DNA of 61,961 nucleotides from assembly GCA_964547105.1 (NCBI GenBank), contig CAZJLO010000006.1:1-61961 (forward strand), written 5' to 3'. Below, one piece after another: positions 8,363-17,131 of this stretch. How positions within the stretch are numbered: position 1 is the first letter of the stretch; the number at the start of each line of letters is the position of its first letter. The translations under genes were made by a program, and so were the position numbers. This DNA is from RXOA01 sp964547105. GTDB lineage: Bacteria; Bipolaricaulota; Bipolaricaulia; UBA7950; UBA9294. The notes below the pieces were generated by a model. The model worked only from the letters and a program-made list of their open reading frames with translations, was not told the origin of the DNA and did not search any database.

Positions 8363-9706
8363 ATGGACGTACCGCAACGGGCATATATCGAGACATGGGG
8401 ATGCCAGATGAACCTCCACCAATCGGAGGGGATCGAAGGCGTACTGCGTCAGGCAGGCTATACGATCGTCGAACGGATCGACGATGCCGACGTCGTGCTG
8501 TTCAACACGTGTCTTGTCCGTCAGAAGGCGGAAGAAAAGGTCTATGGCAGGATCGGAGCCGTCCACAAACTGAAGCGTTCCCGCCGCGTTCTCTTCGGCA
8601 TTGGCGGCTGTTTGTCTCAGGTCAACGGGAAGCATCTTCTCGGTCGCTTCCCCGTGGTCGATTTCGTGTTTGGCACGTCCGGACACGATTCCCTTCCCGA
8701 GCGCATCGTCGCCGCCCGCAACGGAGATAACGGACTCGCGGCGCTCACCAGTTCCGATCGGACGATTGACGAGATCCCGCACCATCGAGCAAGCAGAAAT
8801 ACGGCAATGGTGACCATCACCGAAGGCTGCTCCAATTTCTGCACTTACTGCATCGTTCCGTTCGCGCGCGGCCCAATGCGGAGTCGCCCCCCCGAGCGAA
8901 TCGTCGCCGAAATCCGCCGCGAGGTCGGCGCCGGCTATCCAGAGATTCTTCTTCTCGGGCAGAACGTCGATTCCTACGGATCTGACCGCCCGGAATTCGG
9001 CGACTTCTCCCAGCTCCTGCAGCGGATCGCCCCTATCGGTCCGCCTCGAATCCGTTTCACAAGCTCCCATCCACGGGACATCACGCCGGCTGTCCTGAAT
9101 GTCGTCGCTTCCCAACCCCGGATCTGCAACCATATTCATCTTGCAGCTCAATCGGGATCCGATCGCATCCTTGCAGCGATGAACCGTGGATACACGCGGG
9201 CACAGTTTCTGGAGACAGCCGATGCGGCGCGCCGGATCATCCCGGGAGTCAACCTCACCACAGACTTGATCGTCGGATTTCCCGGCGAGACCGACAAGGA
9301 CTTCTCCGATAGCGTTCGCTTGCTCAAAGAAGCGCGCTTCGGGTCGGTTTTTGTGGCTTCCTTCTCGCCCCGCCCGGGAACCCGGGCGGCAACGATGCCG
9401 AACCCCGTGCCGGAGGGCGTCAAGCAAGAACGCTTGCACCATGTGCTCGACCTCCAACGACAGATCGCTCTCAAGGAGAATCAAGCGTTGATCGGCGCTA
9501 CAGTGGAGGTGCTCATCGAGGGAGTCACCAAGGATGGCTACAGCTACGGCCGATGCACGGATCATCGAACCGTCGTGCTCGACCGGCACGAAGATGTTGG
9601 GCAGTTCATCATCACCGTCATATCCGGCGCCAGCGCAGCTGCGCTGAAGGGGACGGCCCCCGCTCCCGTTGCTGCCGGAGCGGATGTCCCGAAAGGAAAA
9701 CGATGA
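8363..9706 (+). CDS. miaB: tRNA-2-methylthio-N6-isopentenyladenosine synthase MiaB
   Basis: A 447-residue radical-SAM methylthiotransferase that adds the 2-methylthio group to i6A37 of tRNAs. The N-terminal UPF0004 domain has its three cluster cysteines in TWGCQMN, NTCLVRQKAEEK and GIGGCLSQ. The radical-SAM motif is EGCSNFCTYCIVP, followed by LLLGQNVDSYG, and a C-terminal TRAM domain covers roughly the last 70 residues. These favour MiaB over RimO or MtaB. ATG 8363 is chosen because the upstream in-frame TTG (8324) is part of the promoter. The stop overlaps the next gene's ATG by 4 bp. Confidence 0.93.
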   Translation: MDVPQRAYIETWGCQMNLHQSEGIEGVLRQAGYTIVERIDDADVVLFNTCLVRQKAEEKVYGRIGAVHKLKRSRRVLFGIGGCLSQVNGKHLLGRFPVVDFVFGTSGHDSLPERIVAARNGDNGLAALTSSDRTIDEIPHHRASRNTAMVTITEGCSNFCTYCIVPFARGPMRSRPPERIVAEIRREVGAGYPEILLLGQNVDSYGSDRPEFGDFSQLLQRIAPIGPPRIRFTSSHPRDITPAVLNVVASQPRICNHIHLAAQSGSDRILAAMNRGYTRAQFLETADAARRIIPGVNLTTDLIVGFPGETDKDFSDSVRLLKEARFGSVFVASFSPRPGTRAATMPNPVPEGVKQERLHHVLDLQRQIALKENQALIGATVEVLIEGVTKDGYSYGRCTDHRTVVLDRHEDVGQFIITVISGASAAALKGTAPAPVAAGADVPKGKR

Positions 9707-10665
9707 TCATCACCGTCACACTCAGCCCGGCAATCGACAAGATCTACTGGGTGGATCATCTCAAGATCGGCGAGGTCGCACAAGATTCGTTCTTGACGCG
9801 GGCAACACGAAGCCTGACATCCGCAGGTGGCAAAGGAATCAACGTCTCCATCCTTCTCGCGCGCCTCCAAGTCGAGAACATCGCGATGGGGTTTGTCGCC
9901 GGCCACACGGGACACGTCGTTGTTCGCGATTTGCGCGATGAGGGAATCACGACGAATTTCGTGTGGACCCACGGCGAGACGCGAACCAACGTGACGATCC
10001 TTGAAAATGGCCGCGAGTACATTCCGATCAAAGTCAACGAATCCAGCAACCCCGTCACGCCGCTGGAACTCGAACGACTCGTTCGCCGTTTCCGCCGCAT
10101 TGTTCCCAATGCGAAGTGGGTCGTTCTTGGCGGCGTCTTGCCCCCCGGAGCCCCCCCTGATGTGTACCGCCAACTCACATCCATCGCCAACCAACACGGC
10201 GCACGCGTGGTGGTCAGCACAGGCGGACGAGCCCTTGCGGAGTCGCTGGTTGCTTGTCCGTACCTGGTCAAACCGGACCTTCGAGAGAGCGTCTCCCTCG
10301 AAGGCGCCCCCGTCGTCACCGTCGATGAAATCATCGCCGCCGGCAAGAAGATCGTGGCATGCGGCGTTGAGATGATCATCATGACGCACGAAGTGACCGG
10401 CGACATCGTGATCACAAAGGACGCCGTATGGGAGATCCAAGCCCGCGTCAAGACAACGCAGTTGAAGAATATCGTCGGCGCTGATGACGCACTTCTCGGA
10501 GGCGTTATCTACCAACTGGATCGTGGCGCCGCCGTTGAAGACGCCCTACGCTTCGGAATGGCAACGGGAATCCTCAGTGCCGAAAGCGAAGAGAAGATCT
10601 GCCGTGACATCGGGAAAATCGAGAACGAGATGAATCTGATCTCTCTTGAGCGATTGGAGGGGTAA
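9703..10665 (+). CDS. PfkB-family sugar kinase of the FruK/LacC group, divergent active site
   Basis: A 320-residue ribokinase-fold protein. The start MIITVTLSPAIDKIYWVDHL and AGGKGINVS are typical of 1-phosphofructokinase/tagatose-6-phosphate kinase. The usual anion-hole GAGD is GADD at residues 259-262: the catalytic-base Asp262 is kept but the preceding Gly is Asp. The usual nucleotide-site Ser-Leu-Gly stretch reads MTHEVTGD (227-234), and DTSG is STGG (172-175). It may be a kinase with altered specificity or a regulatory pseudoenzyme. ATG 9703 overlaps the miaB stop, and AAAGGA lies just upstream. A CBS-domain gene follows immediately. Confidence 0.8.
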   Translation: MIITVTLSPAIDKIYWVDHLKIGEVAQDSFLTRATRSLTSAGGKGINVSILLARLQVENIAMGFVAGHTGHVVVRDLRDEGITTNFVWTHGETRTNVTILENGREYIPIKVNESSNPVTPLELERLVRRFRRIVPNAKWVVLGGVLPPGAPPDVYRQLTSIANQHGARVVVSTGGRALAESLVACPYLVKPDLRESVSLEGAPVVTVDEIIAAGKKIVACGVEMIIMTHEVTGDIVITKDAVWEIQARVKTTQLKNIVGADDALLGGVIYQLDRGAAVEDALRFGMATGILSAESEEKICRDIGKIENEMNLISLERLEG

Positions 10666-10669
10666 GTCG

Positions 10670-11104
10670 ATGAAAGTTCATGAAATCATGACCAAGGACC
10701 TCACGTCCGTCGAAGCGGACTCGACGATTCGCGAATTGATCTTCATCCTCGACAACGCACGCATGCCGAACATCCCTGTCGTAAATGACGCCAACCAGTT
10801 AATCGGAATTATCTCCGAAAAGGATCTCATCCGCGCAGCTCTTCCCGGCTATTTCGATATGCTGCATAGCGCTTCGTTCATTCCCGATCTCAATCAGATG
10901 GCCAAGCGTCTCGCCACCATCATCGACGATCCGGCAGAGAAGCATATGCAACGAGCGGTCCTGCATGTGCTCGCTGATGATGATGTTCTCCAGGCGGCCG
11001 ATCTGATCATTCGCAAGGATATCAGCAACATTCCTGTCGTCGACGGAGAAGGACAGCTGGTCGGACGGGTGAAGCGAATCGATCTTCTCAAGCCCTACGC
11101 CTAA
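10670..11104 (+). CDS. paired CBS-domain protein
   Basis: A 144-residue protein consisting of two CBS motifs. The first is MKVHEIMTKDLTSVEADSTI to about residue 60, ending in GIISEKDLI. The second is about 85-144, ending in GRVKRIDLLKPYA. Such stand-alone Bateman modules bind adenine nucleotides or related ligands and regulate partner proteins. The start at 10670 has GGAGGGG about 8 bases upstream. It lies 4 bp after the PfkB-like gene, so the kinase is a natural candidate partner, although nothing in the sequence proves it. Confidence 0.88.
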   Translation: MKVHEIMTKDLTSVEADSTIRELIFILDNARMPNIPVVNDANQLIGIISEKDLIRAALPGYFDMLHSASFIPDLNQMAKRLATIIDDPAEKHMQRAVLHVLADDDVLQAADLIIRKDISNIPVVDGEGQLVGRVKRIDLLKPYA

Positions 11105-11111
11105 GGCTCCG

Positions 11112-13661
11112 ATGGCGATTCCATGGTCTTGCCTTGGACTGACGGCGTTCGTTCTCGTCGCGGAGGAACGCAAAATCGTCTGTTTCGAGGGCCGGCCCGT
11201 TCCTTCGTCACGTTTTGAGCCGATCGATTCGCTGCCCCACCTGGCCTTCGCCGGGGCAAAGATGCACGATCGGACGGAGTTCATCGACCTCCACCTGTTT
11301 GCTCAGGTCCTTCTCCCCCGGCTGTCGGACCATCGGCCCGTCACGTTGGCAAGTTTCTTCGGCGCTCCTCTCGGCGATGATCCATCCGATGTTCTGTGTG
11401 CTGTCCTACAATACCTTCTCGGGCTTGCGCTGACCCGTGATCCGGTTGTCTGTCAGTCGTTGGGCCGTCTTGTCGGAGGTCCGACGGGAGATATGCTGGA
11501 ACGCTGCGCCATGCATTCGTCGGCCAAGCGCTCCGCAGATGCACAACCATCGACCGGTGCCACACGACAGCCATCGACCACCCCGCCGACGGTCCGTCGC
11601 TTTGAAGACACCGGAAGCATCTTTCTTCCCGGCGGCCTGATGGCACATCGCATCTCCTCGTACGAGCATCGACCGGCCCAGGTCGAGATGGCCGGCGATG
11701 TCGCGGCCGTGCTGCAAGACGGAGGAACGCTGCTTGTCGAAGCCGGACCTGGAACCGGCAAGACATTCGCGTACCTTGTCCCGATCTTGATGCACCTGGC
11801 AGAACACACGTCCGCGCGAGCGATCGTTTCCACGCGGACACGTCAGCTTCAGGATCAGCTGTACGAGAAGGATTTGCCGCAGCTCGTGTCCACGCTTGCA
11901 CCTCGGGTGCGCTGCGCAGTCGTCAAGGGCCGCGAAAACTACCTCTGCCTTCGTCGTTGGAATCAATTCCAGCAGGAGCGCCCGCTTCCATTGGCAGGGG
12001 ACCGCGACGACCAGCATCGGCGGAGCTCCTCCGACGCCGGAGATCTCGCCGTCGCCGCGCTGACATCGTGGCTTGCCGAGACGCAAACCGGCGACATCGA
12101 GGAGAACGCGCTCTTCCAGTCGTTGTCTGGGAATCGCGAACTGTGGGCCAAGTTTCGCGACGACCCGCTCCACTGTCCGGCGTCGGCCTGTCCCCATTAC
12201 GAGGACTGCTTCTCATTCCGGGCCCGCCGAGCCGCACGAGCCGCACGGCTCGTGGTCGCCAACCACTCGCTGGTGATGTCCGACCTTGCTGCAGCAGGCC
12301 GTCTTCTTGGACCATACGAGATTCTTGTCGTCGACGAAGCCCATTCCCTTGAAGCGGCCGCTCGCGACGCGTTCACTCACTGCCTCAACCGTACCACCAT
12401 CGAACGGCTGCTACGCGATCTCGAGACACGAGCCGGCCGCAGGCGAACCGGATGGATCCCGCAGATCGCCGCCACGTTGGGCGCAGCAACCGTTTCAACC
12501 TTGCGAGGCCAGTGCAAGGCAATCGAACAGGGAAACCGTACGTTGTTCGCCGAACTGGAGAACGTTATCCCTCAACCAACGCCGGATCGCACCCCTCCCC
12601 TGGCCGACGCTGCACAGCCCGCGCTGGCTCTGGCCGAGCAGATGCGTCTGTTGTCGCGCCTCCTGATAACGGCAGTCGAGTCGCTGGACGACGCGGAATC
12701 GGTCCGTGAGGGCGAGCTGTTGTCGGGAGCGGCCGAGGAAGCAGCCGCCATTCTGTTGCATCTTCTTGCCGCCCCGCGCAGTCGTGATGAGGTCCACTGG
12801 TATGAGCGGTCGGCCGGTCGTCTTGCACTGTATGCCTCACCCATCGAAGTTGGACCCATCCTCGAACGGGTCTTGTATCCCAAGCTCGACAGCCTGATCC
12901 TCACTTCGGCAACACTCGCTCCATCGCATCAGTTCAGCTACATTCGACAGAGTCTGGGATTGAATACCTCTCTCTCCCATCACGTGACCGAGAAAATCCT
13001 TCCCCCCTCATTCGACTACAGCGATCGAATGACCGCGCTTGAGACACGGTTTGTTCCGTCCGTCAGCGCAAGTGCCGATTACGCTGAAGCCATCAGCGAT
13101 CTCCTTGGCACGCTGCACGAAGCGGCTCCCCGGAACACGCTGGTGCTATTCACGTCCAACAAGATGTTGAACGATGTCCGCACTCGTCTGCCGAAGTCCC
13201 TTCCTGTTCTTGCCCAGGGAACGCATGGCTCCAAACAGGGGATCATGCAGCAGTTCCGCCGCCATCCCAACGCCATTCTTCTCGCCACCGGCAGCTTCTG
13301 GGAAGGGATCGATCTTCCCGGACGCCAGCTTGAGGTGTTGGTCATCACCCGCCTGCCGTTCTCCGTCCCCTCGGAGCCTGTGTTCGCTGCTCAAGCCGAA
13401 CGAGCGGCGCAGCAGGGCCGGGATCCGTTCCTCGATCTCTCCCTGCCGCTTGCCGTTCTCCGCTTTCGTCAGGGGATCGGTCGATTGATCCGCACCGAGG
13501 AAGACACCGGCATGGTGGTCATCACCGACACACGGATCTCACAGCGCCGGTATGGCAGCATGTTTCGCGAGTCACTCCCGGTTCCACTGACAAGCGCGAA
13601 CACATCCGCCGAGATGGTGGATCGAGTGATTGAACAGCTCCCTCCCCGTCCCCGTAATTGA
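11112..13661 (+). CDS. DinG/XPD-like superfamily 2 helicase with degenerate exonuclease-like N terminus
   Basis: An 849-residue helicase. Walker A is AGPGTGKT (about 211-218), the DEAH box is in LVVDEAHSLEA, and motif VI reads RFRQGIGRLIRTEEDTG. The four iron-sulfur cysteines of the XPD/DinG family are visible as NYLCLRRW plus HCPASACPHYEDC. The first 130 residues resemble the fold position of a DnaQ-type exonuclease (a segment FIDLHLFAQVLLPRLSDH) but lack a recognisable DEDD set, so nuclease activity is unlikely. It probably unwinds forked DNA or R-loops in repair. It is the last gene of the miaB operon. Confidence 0.85.
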   Translation: MAIPWSCLGLTAFVLVAEERKIVCFEGRPVPSSRFEPIDSLPHLAFAGAKMHDRTEFIDLHLFAQVLLPRLSDHRPVTLASFFGAPLGDDPSDVLCAVLQYLLGLALTRDPVVCQSLGRLVGGPTGDMLERCAMHSSAKRSADAQPSTGATRQPSTTPPTVRRFEDTGSIFLPGGLMAHRISSYEHRPAQVEMAGDVAAVLQDGGTLLVEAGPGTGKTFAYLVPILMHLAEHTSARAIVSTRTRQLQDQLYEKDLPQLVSTLAPRVRCAVVKGRENYLCLRRWNQFQQERPLPLAGDRDDQHRRSSSDAGDLAVAALTSWLAETQTGDIEENALFQSLSGNRELWAKFRDDPLHCPASACPHYEDCFSFRARRAARAARLVVANHSLVMSDLAAAGRLLGPYEILVVDEAHSLEAAARDAFTHCLNRTTIERLLRDLETRAGRRRTGWIPQIAATLGAATVSTLRGQCKAIEQGNRTLFAELENVIPQPTPDRTPPLADAAQPALALAEQMRLLSRLLITAVESLDDAESVREGELLSGAAEEAAAILLHLLAAPRSRDEVHWYERSAGRLALYASPIEVGPILERVLYPKLDSLILTSATLAPSHQFSYIRQSLGLNTSLSHHVTEKILPPSFDYSDRMTALETRFVPSVSASADYAEAISDLLGTLHEAAPRNTLVLFTSNKMLNDVRTRLPKSLPVLAQGTHGSKQGIMQQFRRHPNAILLATGSFWEGIDLPGRQLEVLVITRLPFSVPSEPVFAAQAERAAQQGRDPFLDLSLPLAVLRFRQGIGRLIRTEEDTGMVVITDTRISQRRYGSMFRESLPVPLTSANTSAEMVDRVIEQLPPRPRN

Positions 13662-13686
13662 CAGACCCGCTTCCCGCGGCTAGAAT
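13658..13686 (+). promoter_or_regulatory. promoter of the glycosyltransferase-rho-murA-hflX run
   Basis: Consensus TTGACA (13658-13663), a 17-bp spacer and TAGAAT (13681-13686). It begins at the very end of the helicase gene. The leader to the ATG at 13740 is about 47 bases and has no evident Shine-Dalgarno. Confidence 0.82.
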
Positions 13687-13739
13687 ACATCGACAATTGA
13701 TGTCATGCTTCACGCCCTTACCATCCGAGTCCAACAAAC

Positions 13740-14393
13740 ATGAAAGTTTCCGTCGTTATACCTGCATACAATGAGGCTAGTCGTATCGGAGCCGTGCTGA
13801 CCCCGGTTCTTGCTTCGGAGCTTGTGGATGAAGTGATCGTTGTTGATGATGGTTCGGAAGATGGAACCGCGGACATCGCCCGCCGATTTCACGTGGCGGT
13901 TCTATCTCTTCCACAGAACCGCGGGAAGGCCGCGGCACTCGATGAGGGTGTGACGCTGGCGCAGTACAATGATATCTTGTTCTTGGATGCGGATCTGGTC
14001 GGGCTTCGCACCGATCATGTGGACAGCATGATCAAGACGTATCGCGATCAAGGCCTGGATATGGTTGTCGGTGTATTCTCCGGCGGCCGCGCAACAACGG
14101 ACATCGCCCAGACGATCAATCCGTTTGCCTCGGGGCAACGGATGCTCAGGCGCAATATCTGGCAACAGGCAAAGAATCGCATGGAGGATCGTTCCACGGT
14201 CGAGGAAATGAGCTTCGGAATCGAGATCGCCCTCTCGCGAATGGCGGTCAAGGAAGGCTGGCTGAAAGACAAGGTCAAGCTGGATGGAGTCACACACGTG
14301 CTCAAGGAAGAGAAACGCGGTTTCAGCCAGGGGTTGCGTGACCGCTTCCGCATGTACGGCGACATGATCAAGTGGCTCGTCAAGAAGGTGTAG
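13740..14393 (+). CDS. glycosyltransferase family 2
   Basis: A 217-residue GT-A fold enzyme. The N terminus MKVSVVIPAYNEASRIG and VIVVDDGSEDGT are GT2 hallmarks, and the metal-binding DxD is in FLDADLVG. It lacks the C-terminal membrane helices of dolichol-type enzymes, so it is probably cytosolic or peripheral. Acceptor and donor cannot be read from sequence. The gene heads a plus-strand operon and is separated from rpiB by one base. Confidence 0.85.
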   Translation: MKVSVVIPAYNEASRIGAVLTPVLASELVDEVIVVDDGSEDGTADIARRFHVAVLSLPQNRGKAAALDEGVTLAQYNDILFLDADLVGLRTDHVDSMIKTYRDQGLDMVVGVFSGGRATTDIAQTINPFASGQRMLRRNIWQQAKNRMEDRSTVEEMSFGIEIALSRMAVKEGWLKDKVKLDGVTHVLKEEKRGFSQGLRDRFRMYGDMIKWLVKKV

Positions 14394-14394
14394 C

Positions 14395-14817
14395 ATGCGA
14401 GTTGCCATCGGTAATGATCACACAGGTGTCGAGCTCAAGAAACGTCTACTGACCAGCGTTCTTGCACCTCACGATGTGACCGACATCGGCGTGCATACTG
14501 CGGATTCCGTGGACTATCCCGACCAGGCAAGGCTTGTCGCCGAGCGGATCGTGGCAGGTGACGCGGATTGTGGAATCCTGATCTGCGGCACTGGTATCGG
14601 CATGGCCATGGCGGCCGGGAAACATCCCGGGATCCGTGCGGCTCAATGCGATGAACCATTCTCCGCCGAATTGAGCCGTTTGCACAACGATGCCAATGTC
14701 TTGTGCCTTGGGGCGCGGATGCTGGGTCCCGAGATGGCGGAGCGAATTGTAGAGATCTGGCTCGCAACACCGTTTTCCGGAGGTCGCCACGCGCGGCGCG
14801 TGACGAAAATCGGCTGA
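14395..14817 (+). CDS. rpiB: ribose-5-phosphate isomerase B (RpiB/LacAB family)
   Basis: A 140-residue protein. The start MRVAIGNDHTGVELK, the catalytic Cys64 in ICGTGIGM and the C-terminal GGRHARRV match RpiB, which interconverts ribose-5-phosphate and ribulose-5-phosphate. LacA/LacB galactose-6-phosphate isomerase subunits are related, but a single complete subunit without a lac context favours RpiB. Confidence 0.9.
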   Translation: MRVAIGNDHTGVELKKRLLTSVLAPHDVTDIGVHTADSVDYPDQARLVAERIVAGDADCGILICGTGIGMAMAAGKHPGIRAAQCDEPFSAELSRLHNDANVLCLGARMLGPEMAERIVEIWLATPFSGGRHARRVTKIG

Positions 14818-14864
14818 TTGCTTCACATTCTTCGCGCACGTTTGAACTGAACTAGGACACGAGC

Positions 14865-15872
14865 ATGCTCATTCAATGGATAGTCTTCCTTGCCTGTTCC
14901 GTGGCAATCGTTCTTGCCGGCACGCGCCTCGCCACCTACGGAGACGCGATCGGGCGAAGAACCGGGATTGGCCAAGGATGGATCGGGCTGCTCCTCCTCG
15001 CCACAGTCACGTCTATCCCCGAACTAACCACCACCATGACCGGGGCCTGGCTCGGAACGCCCAATATCGCCCTCGGGAACGCCTTCGGCAGCAATCTATT
15101 CAACGTCGTGATCATTGCCATCCTCGACATCTTCCTTCTACGACGTGGCACCGTGCTGTCGCGGGTTCGCCAGCATCACGTCGCCAGCGGCGGATTGGCA
15201 ATCCTTCTCACGGCAATCGCCTTGTTGGGAATCGTTCTCGAATGGCCGGCTACGTGGGGCGGCGTAAGCCCGTTCTCTTTCGTGATCCTGATCGTCTATG
15301 TCGCTGGTGTCTACCTGCTATATGGTGTCGAGCGCAACGCGAATCATGACGACAATCATGACAAGGAATCCGACTCGCCCCTTCCTCTGAGAACGGCAGT
15401 CATCGGATTCGCTGTGTCTGCTGCGGTGATCATTGCCGCCGGTGTGTTTCTCATTTCATCCGCAAAGGAACTCTCGGAGATCACCGGCATTTCCGCATCC
15501 GTAATGGGTGCGGTGCTCGTTGCGGTCGTCACGTCGCTCCCGGAATTGGCCACGTCATTCGGCGCACTGCGAATCGGCGCTTTCGACATGATCCTCGGCA
15601 ATCTGTTCGGCTCCAACATGTTCAATATCCTTACGATCTTCTTCGCCGATGTCGTGTTCCGAAGAGGATCGATCTTCACAGGTCTCGGAGACGGTGCAGC
15701 AGATCAAATGCTTGTGGCGCTTTTCGGTCTTCTCCTCACCGGAATCGCCGTCGTCGCAATCGCGGCACGTCCAAAGCGTCGGGTATTCGGAATCAGTGTG
15801 GAGTCGCTCGTTCTTCTCGCGACCTACGCAATGGGACTTGCGCTCATTCTACAGCGCGGGATCTCGATCTAG
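14865..15872 (+). CDS. CaCA-family sodium/calcium exchanger-like protein
   Basis: A 335-residue membrane protein with about ten helices arranged as an inverted repeat. Both alpha-repeats are clear: SIPELTTTMTGAWLGTPNIA followed by LGNAFGSNLFNV, and SLPELATSFGALRIGAFDMI followed by LGNLFGSNMFNI. The conserved acidic residues of each PEL motif coordinate the cation. An acidic, His/Asp-rich cytosolic loop lies between the halves. Transport of Ca2+ against Na+ or H+ is the family activity; the exact ions are not determinable. AGGA precedes the ATG. Confidence 0.88.
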   Translation: MLIQWIVFLACSVAIVLAGTRLATYGDAIGRRTGIGQGWIGLLLLATVTSIPELTTTMTGAWLGTPNIALGNAFGSNLFNVVIIAILDIFLLRRGTVLSRVRQHHVASGGLAILLTAIALLGIVLEWPATWGGVSPFSFVILIVYVAGVYLLYGVERNANHDDNHDKESDSPLPLRTAVIGFAVSAAVIIAAGVFLISSAKELSEITGISASVMGAVLVAVVTSLPELATSFGALRIGAFDMILGNLFGSNMFNILTIFFADVVFRRGSIFTGLGDGAADQMLVALFGLLLTGIAVVAIAARPKRRVFGISVESLVLLATYAMGLALILQRGISI

Positions 15873-15880
15873 GGGGAATC

Positions 15881-17131
15881 ATGGAACTCACTCTGCTTCA
15901 GAAGATGGATCTCGAGCACTTGCTCGAACTAGCTCAAGAGAAGAAAGTCAAGAACGCACAACAGCTTCCCAAGCAGGATCTTGTGCGGGGGATCATGGCG
16001 CATCTGGCGCGAGCCGGGGAACTACACACCGAGCAGGGCGTTCTCGAGGTTCTTCCCGATGGCTACGGATTTCTTCGTGACAGCAATTGCCTCCCCGGAC
16101 GCAATGATGTCTATGTATCTCCATCCCAAATCCGACGATTCGCACTTCGGGACGGAGACATCCTCGCCGGCCTGATTCGGGCGCCGAAGAACGACGAGCG
16201 CTACTTCGCCCTTCTCAAGGTGGAGCAAGTCAATGATGAATCACCCGACCTTTCCAGAAGGCGTCCGGAGTTCCGCGAGCTGACACCGCTTCACCCCAAC
16301 GAATTTCTCACGCTGGAGCATGACGCGGGAGAGATTTCGTCTCGGATTATCGACCTGTTCTCACCGATCGGGAAAGGACAGCGAGGGCTGATCGTCTCCC
16401 CTCCCAAGGCAGGCAAGACGACTCTCTTGAAGCAGATTGCCAACGGAATCAACGCCAACCATCCCGACATCAAGTTGTTTGTGCTGCTTGTCGACGAACG
16501 GCCGGAAGAGGTTACGGACTTTCAGCGATCCATCATCAACGGCGAAGTGGTCGCTGCCACCTTCGATCAGGAGCCACGCCACCACACACGCATTTCCGAA
16601 CTGGTCACGAATCGGGCCAAGCGACTGGTCGAGATGGGCAAAGATGTCGTGATCCTCATGGATTCGATCACAAGACTCGCCCGCGCCTATAACCTCTCGG
16701 TCGCACCGTCCGGGAAGCTGTTGTCCGGAGGAATGGATCCGACAGCTCTTTACAAGCCGAAGGAGTTCTTCGGCGCAGCGCGCAACATCGAGGAGGGCGG
16801 CAGCCTTACGATCATTGCCACTGCATTGGTCGACACGGGAAGCAAGCTTGATCAGGTAGTTTTCGAGGAGTTCAAGGGGACCGGAAACATGGAACTCATT
16901 CTCGACCGCAACCTATCCAACAAGCGGGTTTACCCGGCAATCGACATTGAGCCCAGCGGTACGAGGAAAGAGGAGCTTCTTCTCTCCGAGAAGGTATTGA
17001 ATCGGGTGCGAATCCTGCGTAAGATGCTAGGAGACCTAAACGACTCTCAGGCCGCGTTGGAGTTCATTCGGAACAAGATGGTCGCGACCAGGGACAACGA
17101 GCAGTTCCTGGAGTTGATGAGCAGTGACTAA
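15881..17131 (+). CDS. rho: transcription termination factor Rho
   Basis: A 416-residue hexameric RNA helicase. Domains in order are the Rho N-terminal helical domain (1-45), the cold-shock-like RNA-binding domain with the DGYGFLRDSNCLPGRNDVYV stretch, and the RecA-type ATPase with Walker A SPPKAGKTTLL, LLVDERPEEVTD, ILMDSITRLARAYN and EEFKGTGNMEL. The N domain is compact without large insertions. GGGGG lies just before the ATG. Rho may explain why several intergenic hairpins here lack T-runs. It overlaps the next start by 8 bp. Confidence 0.97.
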   Translation: MELTLLQKMDLEHLLELAQEKKVKNAQQLPKQDLVRGIMAHLARAGELHTEQGVLEVLPDGYGFLRDSNCLPGRNDVYVSPSQIRRFALRDGDILAGLIRAPKNDERYFALLKVEQVNDESPDLSRRRPEFRELTPLHPNEFLTLEHDAGEISSRIIDLFSPIGKGQRGLIVSPPKAGKTTLLKQIANGINANHPDIKLFVLLVDERPEEVTDFQRSIINGEVVAATFDQEPRHHTRISELVTNRAKRLVEMGKDVVILMDSITRLARAYNLSVAPSGKLLSGGMDPTALYKPKEFFGAARNIEEGGSLTIIATALVDTGSKLDQVVFEEFKGTGNMELILDRNLSNKRVYPAIDIEPSGTRKEELLLSEKVLNRVRILRKMLGDLNDSQAALEFIRNKMVATRDNEQFLELMSSD

